Shown here: in pieces, positions 22,531 through 33,566 of the stretch
Layout: each line of letters opens with the position of its first letter
How positions within the stretch are numbered: the stretch's first letter is position 1
Origin: Ectobius pallidus
Lineage: Eukaryota; Arthropoda; Insecta; Blattodea; Ectobiidae
Length of the DNA stretch: 64,000 nt
Assembly (NCBI GenBank): GCA_964059195.1
Contig: CAXKWD010000007.1
Location: 372,001 to 436,000, forward strand
Reading direction: 5' to 3'
The notes under the pieces: generated by a model
What the model saw: only the letters and a program-made list of their open reading frames with translations
What the model was told of the DNA's origin: nothing
The model's database searches: none
Translations under genes and position numbers: made by a program

Positions 22531-23021
22531 GAACCACAATATTGTAACACGCATTGTAAACCTACACTCGTTCTATTCCGCCCGTAGTAAACTTTGTTGA
22601 GATAATTCAAGCTGTTGGTGTTCCGCAATTCATGCTGTTTGAACACAAATATCATTCAAGCAAATAATTGACTTATTTGAAGCACAATTGACATTCCTGA
22701 CTTAAGTCAGTTTGAAGTTTCTTATTGAAAAGGTAATTTTAATCTCATATTAAGTGCTTCTGCCTCCGTGTTTTAATCTGCACGTGTGAGGCCTAATATT
22801 CAGACAACAGCTCTTCAAACTAATTTATTAAAAGGGTTTGATATTATTTACATAATTGCACTCACCTTTGTGGATCCATGTACACACACATTATTGTCAC
22901 ATTTTGTCTAACCGCGGGCAACTAACTTTAGTGCTCAATAAGCTCTCAGTGCGGTCAATTTAAGTCATAAACAGTGAATCACGTTAAGTCGAATACTATT
23001 TGAACAATCAATTGTCAAATC

Positions 23022-26000
23022 ATGACTGACGTAGAAGGCACCCTTAAGACTTTAAAGGCAAAAAGAACACCTATTAAGTCGAGAATCACTCGCAAAGTTA
23101 ATTACATTCTAGACTGCGTTATCAATGAGGAAACCTCTCCTCAAGACCTTCTTGAGCTTAAGATTGATTTAAGCAAGCTTGAATCTGAATATAACAGAGT
23201 CCAGTCCGAAATCAATGAACTAGCCTTTTCTGAATCCGAAGATGCCTATATGGCAGAAGTTGAGAAAACCATACAAAAGGCCATCTCTCATATTAGCAAG
23301 CAGATTAATGCTTTCAATAAGTCTCGAGCGGCTGAAGCCAAGGCCGAAGCTAGAGCTGAAGCGGCTGAAGCTAAAGCTAAGGCTGAAGAAGCTGAAGCTA
23401 GAGCTATAGCTAAAGCTGAAGAAGCTGAAGCTAGAGCTAGAGCTGAAGCGGCTGAAGCTAAAGCTAAAGCTGAAGAAGCCGAAGCTAGAGCCAAGGCCAA
23501 AGCCGAAGCTATTTTTAACCTTCTGAAAAATCAATTCATGATTCAAATTCAAACAGTATCTGAATTTGAAATTTTGGACAAGATATCCTATCAAGAGGCC
23601 ATTGTTCTTAAGTCGAGCCTAGAAAAATTGTCAGATAGATATGAGGTTGAAAGTCTTCAGCATCGTAACATTTACGATGAAGAGGCTGAGTTTCAAGAGC
23701 GCCAGCTTCAGTCAGAATGTTCAAGGGCTTTAGCTTATATCAATTCTTCAATTGCAGATGCAAAACTGTTATATGAGCCGAATCAAGAGCAGAGCTCTAA
23801 TCACAACTCTTCTTTGTCTGCACCTTTACCGAACTTACCTAAATTGCCTGAAATTAAGCTACCAAGTTTTTTAGGCGATCCTAGAGCTTGGCTTGAATTC
23901 AGGGATACATTTAACTCATTAATTGTTCAGCACAGTCATATATCCAACATGGATAAATTTCAATATCTAAAATCTTGTTTATCCCCGGAGGTAATGACTG
24001 TAATTCAAAATATCCCGGTCTCCAATGCCACCTTTGATGTAGCTTGGAAGACTTTAGCTGAAAGATTCGATAATGACAGGTTAATTGCCAACATGCATTT
24101 GGATAACCTTTTTTCTCCACCGCCCCTTAAAGGAGATTCTGCAAGCTCATTGCAACAATACTTAGATCATTTTACAAGTACGGTTCATGCATTGAACGTA
24201 CTAAATACTGATGTTCCTCTGTCTGACTTAATTATTTCACGTATAATTGTGGATAAGCTCCCAGTAGAATTAATTAAAGAATGGGAATCTTCAATTAAGT
24301 TAGGAAAACTTCCCAAGTTGCAGGAATTATTCAGTTTTTTGGAGTCTAGGGTTAGGGTGCTGCAGATGACAGAATCGGTTCTGAAAAGTCAGTCCGTCAA
24401 GCCCTCATCTGCTCCTTCTGTCAAGGCTAACCTCTCCTCTCCTAGAGCGAAATGCAATTATTGTAGTAAATCGAATCACACTATAATTTATTGTGACGCC
24501 TTTAGATCGCTGAATTATTCATCCCGCGATCAATTCGTGAAAAATCACAAACTTTGTCGTGTTTGCCTTAGCTCAAATGGTCACACTTCGAGCTGTAACA
24601 CTTTTAGATGTAGACAATGTCAAGGCAGGCACAGCAACTTATTGCATGACCCTTCACGGCCAAGCAATTCTCAAGCCATAAATACGGCCAATATCATGTC
24701 TGCCAGCCAGTCACGGCAGAAATGTCTTTTACCTACTGCTAGCGTGATAATTTTAAGTAACAATGGCAGTGCCGTACAGGCCACAGCTCTAATTGATACT
24801 GGATCAGACTGTAATCTAATTACTGACAGATTATTCAGGCAGCTTGGTTTGTCGCCATTGTCTCAATGTACGTCTCTTGCTGGCATTCTTTCTACCAATG
24901 CAAATGTCTTGAATTGTACAGAAATCTCTATAAGATCTCAGGTTACGAATTGGTGCTACAATACAAAGGCCATTATAGTTCCTGAGATCTCTGCTTCTAA
25001 TTTCCCTAAACACTTTATTAGTACTAGCGGTTGGAACATTCCTCCTAACTTACCCTTAGCAGATCCCAGCTTTAATTCTCCTAAGCCTATTGATTTGCTA
25101 TTGGGAGTTGAGATATGTTCTCAAATCTTGGTATCTGGACAGATATCTGCTCCCAACTTGCCTACTATACAGAACTCCCAACTAGGCTGGTACTTCTCCG
25201 GCAAGTTGCCTTCGTTCCCTCTTAAGCATCATAACATGCCTTCAATGCAGCGAAGGAGATGTTCTAAGTTGAATAGGCCTTCATCAGATAAACCCTTTAA
25301 TTACACTGAGTCTTCTGTGAATTACTCAGCCTTCATCACGTCTGATGAAGATATCAGTAGTCAACTTACCAGGTTTTGGGAGCTTGAAAGAGTTACTCAC
25401 TCTGCTCCTTTTCCTAATGAATCTTTTTGTGAGCAGCATTTTAAGGATAATTTTCAGAGAAACTCTGAAGGCAGATATATTGTCAAGCTGCCATTTCGCG
25501 CTGACCCAGACATTCTAGGCAGCACGCAGAATCAAGCTTTAAAGAGATTTGAATCATTAGAAAAACGTCTAGCTTCCAATGCCTCTCTTCATACAGAATA
25601 TTGCAAGTTTATGAATGAATATTTGGAATTAGGGCACATGGAGCCTTCCACATCAGACTCTAATTCAAATATCCAATATGTGATTCCCCACCATCCAGTT
25701 TTTAATCCATCCAGTACTACCACTAAACTTAGGGTGGTATTTGATGCTTCTGCGAGGTCATCTACTGGGAAATCGCTTAACGATATATTAGCTGTAGGTC
25801 CTGTGGTTCAGCCAGACCTATTTTCTATATTGATTCGATTTAGATTCAAACCCATTGCATTCACAGCTGATATAGCAAAAATGTATAGGCAAGTTTTGAT
25901 TCACAAGGATCATCAGTCATTTCAACAAATATATTGGAGGAGTTCTCAAGCAGAACCCATACAGCTATACAATTTGAAGACTGTGACCTATGGCACAGCC

Positions 26001-28673
26001 TCAGCTGCTTTTCTAGCTACTAGAGCTTTGAAGCAGCTTATTATTGATGAAGGGATTGATTTCCCATTGGCATCCTCAGTCATTAACAACTGTACCTATG
26101 TTGATGATATCGTAGCTGCTGCCGATACTATTGAGGAGGCTAAGGCAACCATCTGTCAATTAAGACAGTTGCTTCCTTTAGGTGGTTTTCAACCACGTAA
26201 ATGGAGTGCAAACGTGCCCGAGTTAATCCAAGATATTCCAATTGAAGACAGGGAACTTCTTGATTCTCGCACATTTGGCGACTGTGACGCTAATGCTTTG
26301 AAGGCCCTTGGACTGATTTGGCAACCCTCAAATGATGTATTAAGAATAGAAACTTCTATCGATTATTCAAAACCCTTTACTCGTTGTACGAGGCGTAACT
26401 TGCTATCTTGTATAGCTTCTATATTTGATCCTTTGGGATTGATTTGCCCTGTGGTGTCATTTTGCAAAATAATATTTCAATCTCTATGGAAACAAACCAA
26501 TTCATGGGATGAGCTTATTCCAGACTTAGTTGCCACCAAATGGTGCAAGATTCATAGTCAGTTGAATGCTATTTCTAATATAGCCATTCCTCGTCTCGCA
26601 TTACTGCAGAATGCAGTTTCCATTCAAGTTCATGGTTTCTGCGATGCTAGTGAAGCCGCTTATGGAGCCTGCATCTACTTACGCTCTGTAGATCAATCTG
26701 GAAATTTTAAGAGCGCTTTGCTTTGTGGAAAATCACGCATTGCTCCTTTAAAGGCTGTTACGATTCCTAGACTCGAATTATTGGCAGCTCATTTGCTAGC
26801 TAATTTAATATCTAAGGTAATGCCCATACTTCAATTAAATATCGAATCTGTCCATTTGTGGAGCGATTCCAAGGTGGTTTTGGGCTGGCTTACTCATTCA
26901 CCCACCACTTTGAAAACCTTTGTGGCCAATAGAGTCGCTGATATTCAGGAGATTACATCTATTGACTCTTGGTCTCATGTTGCATCTAAGGAAAATCCTG
27001 CGGATCTTATTTCTAGAGGATCCTCTCCTTTAGATCTTTTGAATAATTCTTTATGGTGGTCAGGTCCTCATTGGCTTATTGATAATGAATTTAAATGGCC
27101 TAAGAATTGTGACTCCATGCAGTCTACTTCTCTTCCAGAGATGAAGGTAGTAGCTCTTATTGAATCAGACAACTCTGATCTTTGTGATTGGCTATCCAAA
27201 TACAGTTATTTGAAAACTATCCGTGTAATGGCATTTATGTTAAGATTCATTCATAATTGTCGGAAGGCTCAATCTCCCCTCACAGGTTCTCTATCTCCTG
27301 ATGAGATATCTAATGCTATCTGTTATTCTGTTAAGGTAATCCAGAGACAGTATTACTCTAAGGAAATCCAAGCTCTGTCTTCAAATCTGGAATTATCTAA
27401 TTCAAGTAAACTTAAGCAACTTAGCCCCTTCATACTCAAGGATGGTATTCTCCGTGTGGGTGGACGTTTGGAACGTTCAAATCTATCCTTTGATAATAGA
27501 CATCCTATGTTGTTGCCAGCACAACATTCTTTCACTAAACACCTTATCTTCTATACACATATTCTTTTAAAGCATGCTGGTCCCCAACTTATTATCTCGC
27601 ACTTGAGAGAGAAATTCTGGATCATCTCCTTGCGTAAAACAGTCAGGAGCCAACTGAGGCTCTGTTTCATATGCTTTAAGTTTAATGCTCAAGCATTCCA
27701 GCAAAAAATGGCTGACTTACCTCCTGAGCGAGTGAATTGTATACCAGCTTTTACCAATGTCAGTGTTGATTATGCTGGGCCATATATGATTAAATTTGGA
27801 GGTCCCAGATCAAGGATTCAAGTTAAATCCTACATATCCATATTTGTTTGTATGTCCACAAAGGCCGTTCACATCGAGCTAGTTACAGCTTTGACTGCTC
27901 GTGCTTTTCTTGCTGCATTTTCCAGATTTGTTGCTCGGCGTGGCATACCCCTTTCTATCACTTCGGATAATGGCAGCAACTTCGTAGGCGCCAACGCCGA
28001 TTTGAGTAGTCTTGCAAAGTTGCTGGAAACTGATGAATATCAATTAACCATACAAGATGCTACTTCACATCTATTTATCAAATGGAACTTTCTGCCTGCT
28101 GATTCTCCTCACATGGGAGGACTTCATGAGGCGGCGGTTCGTTCATTGAAATATCATCTGAAAAGGATGTCTCCATCTTTTAATTTTACATATGAGGAAA
28201 TGTCCACGCTTCTCATTCAAATAGAAGCCCTCATGAATTCTCGCCCCCTTGTCACTCTTAATGAGGAAGTAAATGATTATGATTATTTATCCCCTGGACA
28301 TTTTCTGATTGGCAAACCTCTTGTGTCTCTTCCTAGCCCAGATCTTTCTGGCGGTTATACTATACGTTCCCGCTGGAACAATTTAAGGAATCTTATGAAG
28401 TCCCTGTGGTCAAGGTGGTCTTCAGATTATCTTTCTTCCTTGCAGAGACGTTCTAAATGGTTGAAGGCTATGCCTAATGTTGCCATAGGTACGCCAGTTT
28501 TAATCATGGATGACAATATGCCTCCCTTAAAATGGGTTGTTGGCATCATAACTCAAACTCACCCAGGCCCAGACGGTCTTGTGAGGGTTGTCACGGTCAG
28601 GACTTCTACAAGTTATCTGAAACGACCTATCATTAAACTAGCCCCAATTCCCATATATGACTCTCTCGACTAA
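23022..28673 (+). CDS. BEL/Pao Gag-Pol polyprotein, full length
   Basis: 1883 residues, no stop or frameshift, ATG at 23022. Approximate residues: basic N-terminus with LKAKRTPIK; Ala/Glu/Lys coiled-coil repeats 100-165 built from a short DNA repeat; Gag core (DUF1759-type, LPKLPEIKLP onward) from 270; Cys/His knuckle clusters 477-545 (CNYCSKSNH, CRVCLSSNGH); aspartic protease LIDTGSDCNLI at 588; Pao-type linker with HMEP at 870; reverse transcriptase with LRVVFDASA and the catalytic YVDD at 1025; RNase H with FCDASEAAYGA and WSDSKVVLGWL at about 1206-1285; integrase zinc site HAGPQL and CFIC at 1515-1550; integrase core with VDYAGPY (1580), TSDNGSNF (1646) and GGLHEAAVRS (1700); DUF5641-type tail to the end. 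All catalytic signatures that can be judged by eye are present, so the element may be autonomous. Single-ORF Gag-Pol organisation is usual for BEL. Confidence 0.95.
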   Translation: MTDVEGTLKTLKAKRTPIKSRITRKVNYILDCVINEETSPQDLLELKIDLSKLESEYNRVQSEINELAFSESEDAYMAEVEKTIQKAISHISKQINAFNKSRAAEAKAEARAEAAEAKAKAEEAEARAIAKAEEAEARARAEAAEAKAKAEEAEARAKAKAEAIFNLLKNQFMIQIQTVSEFEILDKISYQEAIVLKSSLEKLSDRYEVESLQHRNIYDEEAEFQERQLQSECSRALAYINSSIADAKLLYEPNQEQSSNHNSSLSAPLPNLPKLPEIKLPSFLGDPRAWLEFRDTFNSLIVQHSHISNMDKFQYLKSCLSPEVMTVIQNIPVSNATFDVAWKTLAERFDNDRLIANMHLDNLFSPPPLKGDSASSLQQYLDHFTSTVHALNVLNTDVPLSDLIISRIIVDKLPVELIKEWESSIKLGKLPKLQELFSFLESRVRVLQMTESVLKSQSVKPSSAPSVKANLSSPRAKCNYCSKSNHTIIYCDAFRSLNYSSRDQFVKNHKLCRVCLSSNGHTSSCNTFRCRQCQGRHSNLLHDPSRPSNSQAINTANIMSASQSRQKCLLPTASVIILSNNGSAVQATALIDTGSDCNLITDRLFRQLGLSPLSQCTSLAGILSTNANVLNCTEISIRSQVTNWCYNTKAIIVPEISASNFPKHFISTSGWNIPPNLPLADPSFNSPKPIDLLLGVEICSQILVSGQISAPNLPTIQNSQLGWYFSGKLPSFPLKHHNMPSMQRRRCSKLNRPSSDKPFNYTESSVNYSAFITSDEDISSQLTRFWELERVTHSAPFPNESFCEQHFKDNFQRNSEGRYIVKLPFRADPDILGSTQNQALKRFESLEKRLASNASLHTEYCKFMNEYLELGHMEPSTSDSNSNIQYVIPHHPVFNPSSTTTKLRVVFDASARSSTGKSLNDILAVGPVVQPDLFSILIRFRFKPIAFTADIAKMYRQVLIHKDHQSFQQIYWRSSQAEPIQLYNLKTVTYGTASAAFLATRALKQLIIDEGIDFPLASSVINNCTYVDDIVAAADTIEEAKATICQLRQLLPLGGFQPRKWSANVPELIQDIPIEDRELLDSRTFGDCDANALKALGLIWQPSNDVLRIETSIDYSKPFTRCTRRNLLSCIASIFDPLGLICPVVSFCKIIFQSLWKQTNSWDELIPDLVATKWCKIHSQLNAISNIAIPRLALLQNAVSIQVHGFCDASEAAYGACIYLRSVDQSGNFKSALLCGKSRIAPLKAVTIPRLELLAAHLLANLISKVMPILQLNIESVHLWSDSKVVLGWLTHSPTTLKTFVANRVADIQEITSIDSWSHVASKENPADLISRGSSPLDLLNNSLWWSGPHWLIDNEFKWPKNCDSMQSTSLPEMKVVALIESDNSDLCDWLSKYSYLKTIRVMAFMLRFIHNCRKAQSPLTGSLSPDEISNAICYSVKVIQRQYYSKEIQALSSNLELSNSSKLKQLSPFILKDGILRVGGRLERSNLSFDNRHPMLLPAQHSFTKHLIFYTHILLKHAGPQLIISHLREKFWIISLRKTVRSQLRLCFICFKFNAQAFQQKMADLPPERVNCIPAFTNVSVDYAGPYMIKFGGPRSRIQVKSYISIFVCMSTKAVHIELVTALTARAFLAAFSRFVARRGIPLSITSDNGSNFVGANADLSSLAKLLETDEYQLTIQDATSHLFIKWNFLPADSPHMGGLHEAAVRSLKYHLKRMSPSFNFTYEEMSTLLIQIEALMNSRPLVTLNEEVNDYDYLSPGHFLIGKPLVSLPSPDLSGGYTIRSRWNNLRNLMKSLWSRWSSDYLSSLQRRSKWLKAMPNVAIGTPVLIMDDNMPPLKWVVGIITQTHPGPDGLVRVVTVRTSTSYLKRPIIKLAPIPIYDSLD

Positions 28674-28805
28674 GGCAGTCGTTCATTTTTTCTTTGTTTA
28701 GTTACTTTTATTTCTCAACTTTTAGGATTTATTGGTGTTTTTGAAGATCCAACATAACTTCGCATTGCTGTTTGATTATTCCCTAGTGAATAATCGCGGG
28801 CAATA

Positions 28806-29854
28806 TGTTCAGTTATGTTGTGATCTTTTTAGCTGTTAATATTTTTATTGCTAAATGTTTAATTTTATTATGATGGATGGTTGGTTTGATTTCTTTCTGC
28901 TTTTCGCCCGTTTTCAGGGGGCCTTGCATTCTCTTCATTATTTTTAAGGACAGTTGAATTTCTCTACAATATGTTTTTTATATTGTTAGCTTTCTTCTTT
29001 TCTTCTTGTTTCAAACATTCCTTCTTCGTCTTCGCCATTTTTAAATCCTCTTAAAGCATCATTGTCCATATCTGGACTTAACTAGCAGTGGTTTTTTAAC
29101 GTCATAATTCCTTATTCTTCGCTTCCTGCAAGTTAAGGCTTCTTTATAATTGATATTAATTGCACAGAAGCAATTTTTCACATTTATTCGTCTCAGAAAA
29201 GGCTGGATTCGTTTAGTGCTTCCACCAGGCATTTCTACATGAATTGACTATCTTGATTATGACCTGATTTGGACTTCAGGACTATTTTTGAGGTAATATT
29301 AGCTACGAAAGGAATCTTATTACCTAGTGAGTGCATTAAAGCTCTAAAATTATTTCATACAGCTAATAATATTAAATTGATTTTATTGCAACGTAGCTGT
29401 ATCTACTTTAACACGCAATATAAATTCAGTAACATTATTATTGCGTATTATTTGGTGAATTAAAATATCACAAGATTGACTGTGAACCTTAATACGGCAT
29501 ATAATTGGTACATGTGTGTATTTCATTGTTATTCACATAATTTTATTTGGAATATTGACTCCAAAGGTCCTCCGGAATTGTTATTAAATATATTTTTAAA
29601 TCAGCAAGCTCTTTCATTTACTGGCGGAATCAATCATCCCTGCTTATAAGAAGACTTCAAGACGTCGATGAAATTTCCAACGAGTGTTTGTGATTCAAGA
29701 AGATCAAAGTGTCAGTGTTATCTCACCTATGGTTTATTTAGCTTATAACCTTGTTATCGTTCATTCTAAGCGAAATGTATAGCGTGTGTACAATCTTGAT
29801 CACCCTTAATTAATTTAATTGTTTTTACAGTCCACTGTCTACGCACGTTATACA
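28806..29854 (+). repeat. 3' LTR of BEL element 2
   Basis: Starts TGTTCAGTTATG, ends GTTATACA, followed by TTCCC target duplication at 29855-29859. Confidence 0.93.
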
Positions 29855-30082
29855 TTCCCCGACACCCCCCCTTGGGCCAATTTTGCTCATTAACGAACAT
29901 GTCCGAACTATTGGGCCTAGAAATAACATAATAAAATTTGGTTCAAATATCTTCAATATTACGGCCAATAGCGTATAAAGATAATACATATATACATTTT
30001 TGAACGGGCGGTACCGTACTTCGGGAGGCATGAAACGTAAAGATATGAAAGAATTTTCCGAAAGTCATGACGTGGTACCGAT

Positions 30083-30290
30083 CCCAATAAGTAGATTTTT
30101 CTTCGAAATCTACAAAAAATTGCTTCAAAAGATACAATTTTTAAACCAAACGATATAGACTTTTACAATTTCTCCCACATGGCCTAATAGAACAGTTGTT
30201 ATATTTGAGGTTGACTTTACAACACGAGATACTTGCTGCCTATAATTAAATATTAATTTTTTGTCTGGGGTGGTCTGCCAACGTAGTGAC
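30083..30290 (-). repeat. Inverted repeat arm, right (pairs with 20155-20350)
   Basis: Reverse complement resembles 20155-20350. It ends about 130 bases before the THAP start codon; the outer part reads ggggtggtctgcc, which could also belong to the 5' end of the P-type element. Confidence 0.6.
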
Positions 30291-30423
30291 GTAGACAAAA
30301 CCGCGCGACCGGAGAAAGTTTGACAGCATGGCCAAGTGGCACCCCTGTGGACACGAAGCAGTCAGCCAGGCTTCACCCTTTGTTGTGCAAGCAAATTCCT
30401 TGCAGTTCTTTAAAGTAGTAGCC

Positions 30424-33234
30424 ATGAGCAAGAGTAGGAATCATTGTGCTGTTGCTGAATGTAAAAATGCTTCTTACAAAACTACGGATATAGTTTATCA
30501 TCGATTTCCAAAAGATGGAGAACTACAGCGCAAATGGGTGTCACGGTGTAAAAGGGCTGATCCAGTTAATGCTAATAATGCAAGGATTTGCTCAGAACAT
30601 TTCCTTCCTGATGATTACGAACGGGACTTAAAAAACGAGCTTCTTGGATTGCCACTGAAAAGAAAATTAAAGGGCGACGCTGTACCGACTCAGAAAATTC
30701 CAAACTGGCATGGAGATGTATTCGACGTTGTGCCAAGTACAAGCAAGGAAAATTCACAGGTAATTACAGATATTCATTCTCTTCAGAAGTGCATTTCTAA
30801 ATAGGTATTATCAGTTTCGAGTGCATTCACGCATTGATTTTGTTTATTTTGAATATAAATATTTTATTAATACACTAATTATGATGATGATGATGATGAT
30901 GATGATAATATATTATAGTAGTAATAATAACGGCTATTCTAAAATATAATATATTTTCTTATTATAGGCAATATCATCACGAGAACGCCGATGTGAAAAC
31001 AGGACAATACGAAAGAGAGCGATATCTACTATAGAAGTTATATCGCCAAAGAAACTTAAGTGTGACCAATCAACCAACACAGAAGTGGTTCCTGACCCAG
31101 GCGCTACTGCTAAAGCGGAAATTGAGAGATTGAAAATTGAAATACAAGCTTTCAGAAAAGAAAACACCGCTTTGAAAAGAAGTAATAAGGTGCTGGAAAA
31201 AATCAAAAGGCCGAAGTATGTAGTGAAAGTGAATAAAAGTGCTAACTCTGCAACAAAACAAGGAATAAAACATAGCGTACATAGAATATTGGCTCAGTGT
31301 TTCACACCAGGCCAAATTCGATCTTTACTGGGTAATAAAAAGAGAGTAAAGTGGGGTCCGAAAGACATTTCTAATGCTCTCATCTTAAGAGCTCTTTCAC
31401 CCAAGGCGTACGCTTACTTGCGGTCAAAAAACTACCCTTTCCCAGGCCGGTCTACACTTCAGAAATGGGCCAAACAATTAAAGTGCAGACCTGGAATTCT
31501 GTAAGAAGTGCTAGATCTTATGAAAGTCAAAACTGAATCTTTCAAACCTCTGGAGAAAGTAGCTGTCCTAAATTTTGACGAGATGAATATAGATGGTCGC
31601 GTGTGCTATGATTCATCAGATGATGTAATTTTGGGTCCTAACAAAAACGTTATGGTGGATATGTTTCGTGGCTTGTTTTCATCTTGGAAACAGCCTGTAT
31701 ATTTTGACTTCGATGTTACCATGACCAGTGAGTTACTCATTAATACAATAAAGCAGTTGGAAGCAGCAGGTACCGAGATTGTAGCAGTAACTTGCGATAT
31801 GGGAGCCAAGAATTCAAAGGTCTAGAAGGAGCTTGGGGTTTCCACAACAAGAAGCTACTTTTCAAACCCTGTGGAACCGGCGAGAAAAGTGTGGGTTTTT
31901 TGTGACATCCCTCATCTACTTAAGCTGCTTAGAAACCATGTGTTAGATGATGGAGTTACACTGCCCAACAACACAGTGCTGAACAAGGAGCTTTCCGAAA
32001 ACCTATTAGCCACACAGAGTAGGGATCTAAGCATTGTACATCACATTTCAGAAGCTCACATAAGAGTAACGGGAAGAACTCGGCAAAATGTTAGAATGGC
32101 AGCGCAGCTGTTCTCACGTCGCACTGCCCGAGCTATGAAGTACCTACTAAACAAGAACCAGGAAGGAAATTTCATTGAACTGATTAATGATACCTTTGAT
32201 GTTCTAAATTCAAGAGTCCCTAAGGATGACAAGACACCTCTTCGAAGTGGCTATGGTTTTCAGTTTCGAAGTCAGGAGAATACTCTAAAACGCTTCCTTG
32301 AAATTTGTTCTACCATGCGCTTTGGGAAAAGGCAAAGCCTGCTGCCATTCCAGAAGGGTTTCATTATTTCAATAAATTCTCTCTTTGGACTCTACAATGA
32401 CATGAAAAATCTGGGGGCTTCATACATATTGACTTCTAGATTAAACCAAGACTGTTTGGAGAACTTTTTTTCTAAAATACGTGGTCTGGGCGCATTTTAC
32501 AACAATCCAACATCCTTCGAAGTTAAAAATAGAATGCGTCTTCTAATACTGACTGGAAGCGCAGAGACATCCCTTTGTCGGCAAATACATCAGTTGTAGA
32601 AGATACTAGTGAGTTACCTTCACACGTTTCTCCAACAGAAGAAACTGAAGAGGACTTCCTAAGGTTCATCACTAGCGAGTTATGTATTAACATAACAGGA
32701 AATATGATAGCTGACTTGGACTGCACTGATTTCAGTGAAAAAGAACTTGTTCTATTACAGAGTCCCAGTGATGAACCAGCAACAAGTGATGAATACGAAT
32801 CCCAAGATGCACTGAAATATCTTGCAGGCTACATTGCATTTAAATGCAAGCATATTGACGGCTCCTTGGGTTCAGTTTCAGATAAGCTTTTTCCGGACTC
32901 AAATGACACCTCCCACAATGACTGGATCTCCGTAATCTCCAGAGGTGGGCTCTCTTCACCTTCAGCCAATTGGTTACATAAAATAAAAAAATTTTAGGTG
33001 ATATTTTGTAGTTTCCATGGACAACATATTGCTAAGTGCGAAGGAGTGATGAAAAAGTTAACGTTAATAATAAGTTCAAAGTTTCCTGAAATTCATCAAA
33101 AAGTGGTCTCTCTCTACGTGAGGACAAGAACCTTCATCAGAATAAGGCAATTGAACAAAACAGTGAAAACAGAAATGATTAGGAAACTTGCCGCGAAGAA
33201 AAATCTTCAGTGGGTTGCGTCGTCGTCTTCTTGA
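30424..33234 (+). pseudogene. P-element-type transposase gene with THAP domain, broken
   Basis: Exon 1 (30424-30759) encodes a THAP zinc domain: HCAVAEC, the W in QRKWVSRCKR, ICSEHF, and the AVPT close. ATG 30424 places the domain at the usual N-terminal position; an in-frame ATG at 30328 would add 32 residues. A 208-bp intron (CAG|GTAATT to TTATAG|GC) is phase 0 and rejoins in frame. Exon 2 continues with a Leu/Lys coiled coil (IERLKIEIQAF), then the RNase H-like transposase: FDEMNIDGRVCYD, RGLFSSWKQPVYFDFD, TCDMGA, FCDIPHLLKLLRNH, and NQDCLENFFS, matching the acidic motif order of P transposases. Breaks: TAA 31502-31504, TAG 31823-31825, a one-base shift at about 32580, TAG 32995-32997; last stop 33232-33234. 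Not expressed as a full protein. Matching terminal repeats were not found, so the element ends are unknown. Confidence 0.88.
30760..30967 (+). other. Intron of the THAP transposase gene
   Basis: GTAATT donor after CAG, acceptor preceded by a T-rich stretch (ttttcttattatag). Contains a (GAT)n microsatellite at 30880-30906. Phase 0 on both sides; the coding frames on each side join without a shift. Confidence 0.8.
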
Positions 33235-33239
33235 GCTAC

Positions 33240-33498
33240 ATTGAGTAAGTACATAATTAATACAATTACCCAGGAAGATATTTCTAGCTCTTAATATTAA
33301 GTGTTTGAAGGTATTCATCATCATAACATATGTTTATTTCTTTATTTCGATTTTACAGTTAAATAATGCTTAACAAAGTTTCAGTACATACACCTCGCAG
33401 TTTAAACTCCCGCGGTAGAGTCGTATTCCCGGTGACGTCATGCCAGTTAGCCAATAGCAGCGCGGCTCTCCGGAATGGCCTACCTGATAGTCTTTATG
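33240..33498. other. Region 3' of the P-type gene
   Basis: No gene. Contains a CRE-like TGACGTCA at about 33432 in a GC-rich patch. Probably 3' part of the element plus an adjacent repeat. Confidence 0.4.
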
Positions 33499-33566
33499 TA
33501 CCTTGACTCTGCTGATGATGCAGGAACACCACCTGCGAAACGGCCGTCCAGAAGTTTACTAAGGTA
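33499..33566 (+). ncRNA. Hammerhead-ribozyme-like motif (type I)
   Basis: Core CTGATGA (33512-33518) and GAAA (33537-33540) are both present. Stem II: GCAGG (33520-33524) with CCTGC (33532-33536), loop AACACCA. Minimal stem III: AC, loop GGCC, GT. Predicted cleavage after GTC at 33548. Stem I: CTG (33509-33511) with CAG (33549-33551), internal loop, then TACCTT (33499-33504) with AAGGTA (33561-33566). One extra T at 33519 separates the core from stem II, a departure from the canonical fold that may reduce activity. Known family: short-stem-III hammerheads occur in Penelope-like retroelements and related retrozymes; no Penelope ORF is visible here. Confidence 0.55.

Larger units (their letters stand above)
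21458..29854 (+). mobile_element. BEL/Pao LTR retrotransposon 2, apparently intact
   Basis: 8397 bp with 1049-bp LTRs (21458-22506 and 28806-29854, offset 7348), TG...CA ends, 5-bp target duplication TTCCC, a presumed primer site and a single uninterrupted 1883-residue Gag-Pol ORF. I found three differences between the LTRs (21719, 22450, 22453 against 29067, 29798, 29801), so insertion is recent. Same lineage as element 1: both LTRs start TGTTCAGTTATG and both internal regions end cgcgggcaata. It is a plausible source of activities that element 1 lacks, though sequence divergence between the two is large. Confidence 0.96.

Noticed and set aside
23220..23594. Minus-strand ORFs rich in Phe-Ser or Ala-Leu within Gag
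   Set aside because: Shadows of the Ala/Glu/Lys repeat of the BEL 2 Gag.
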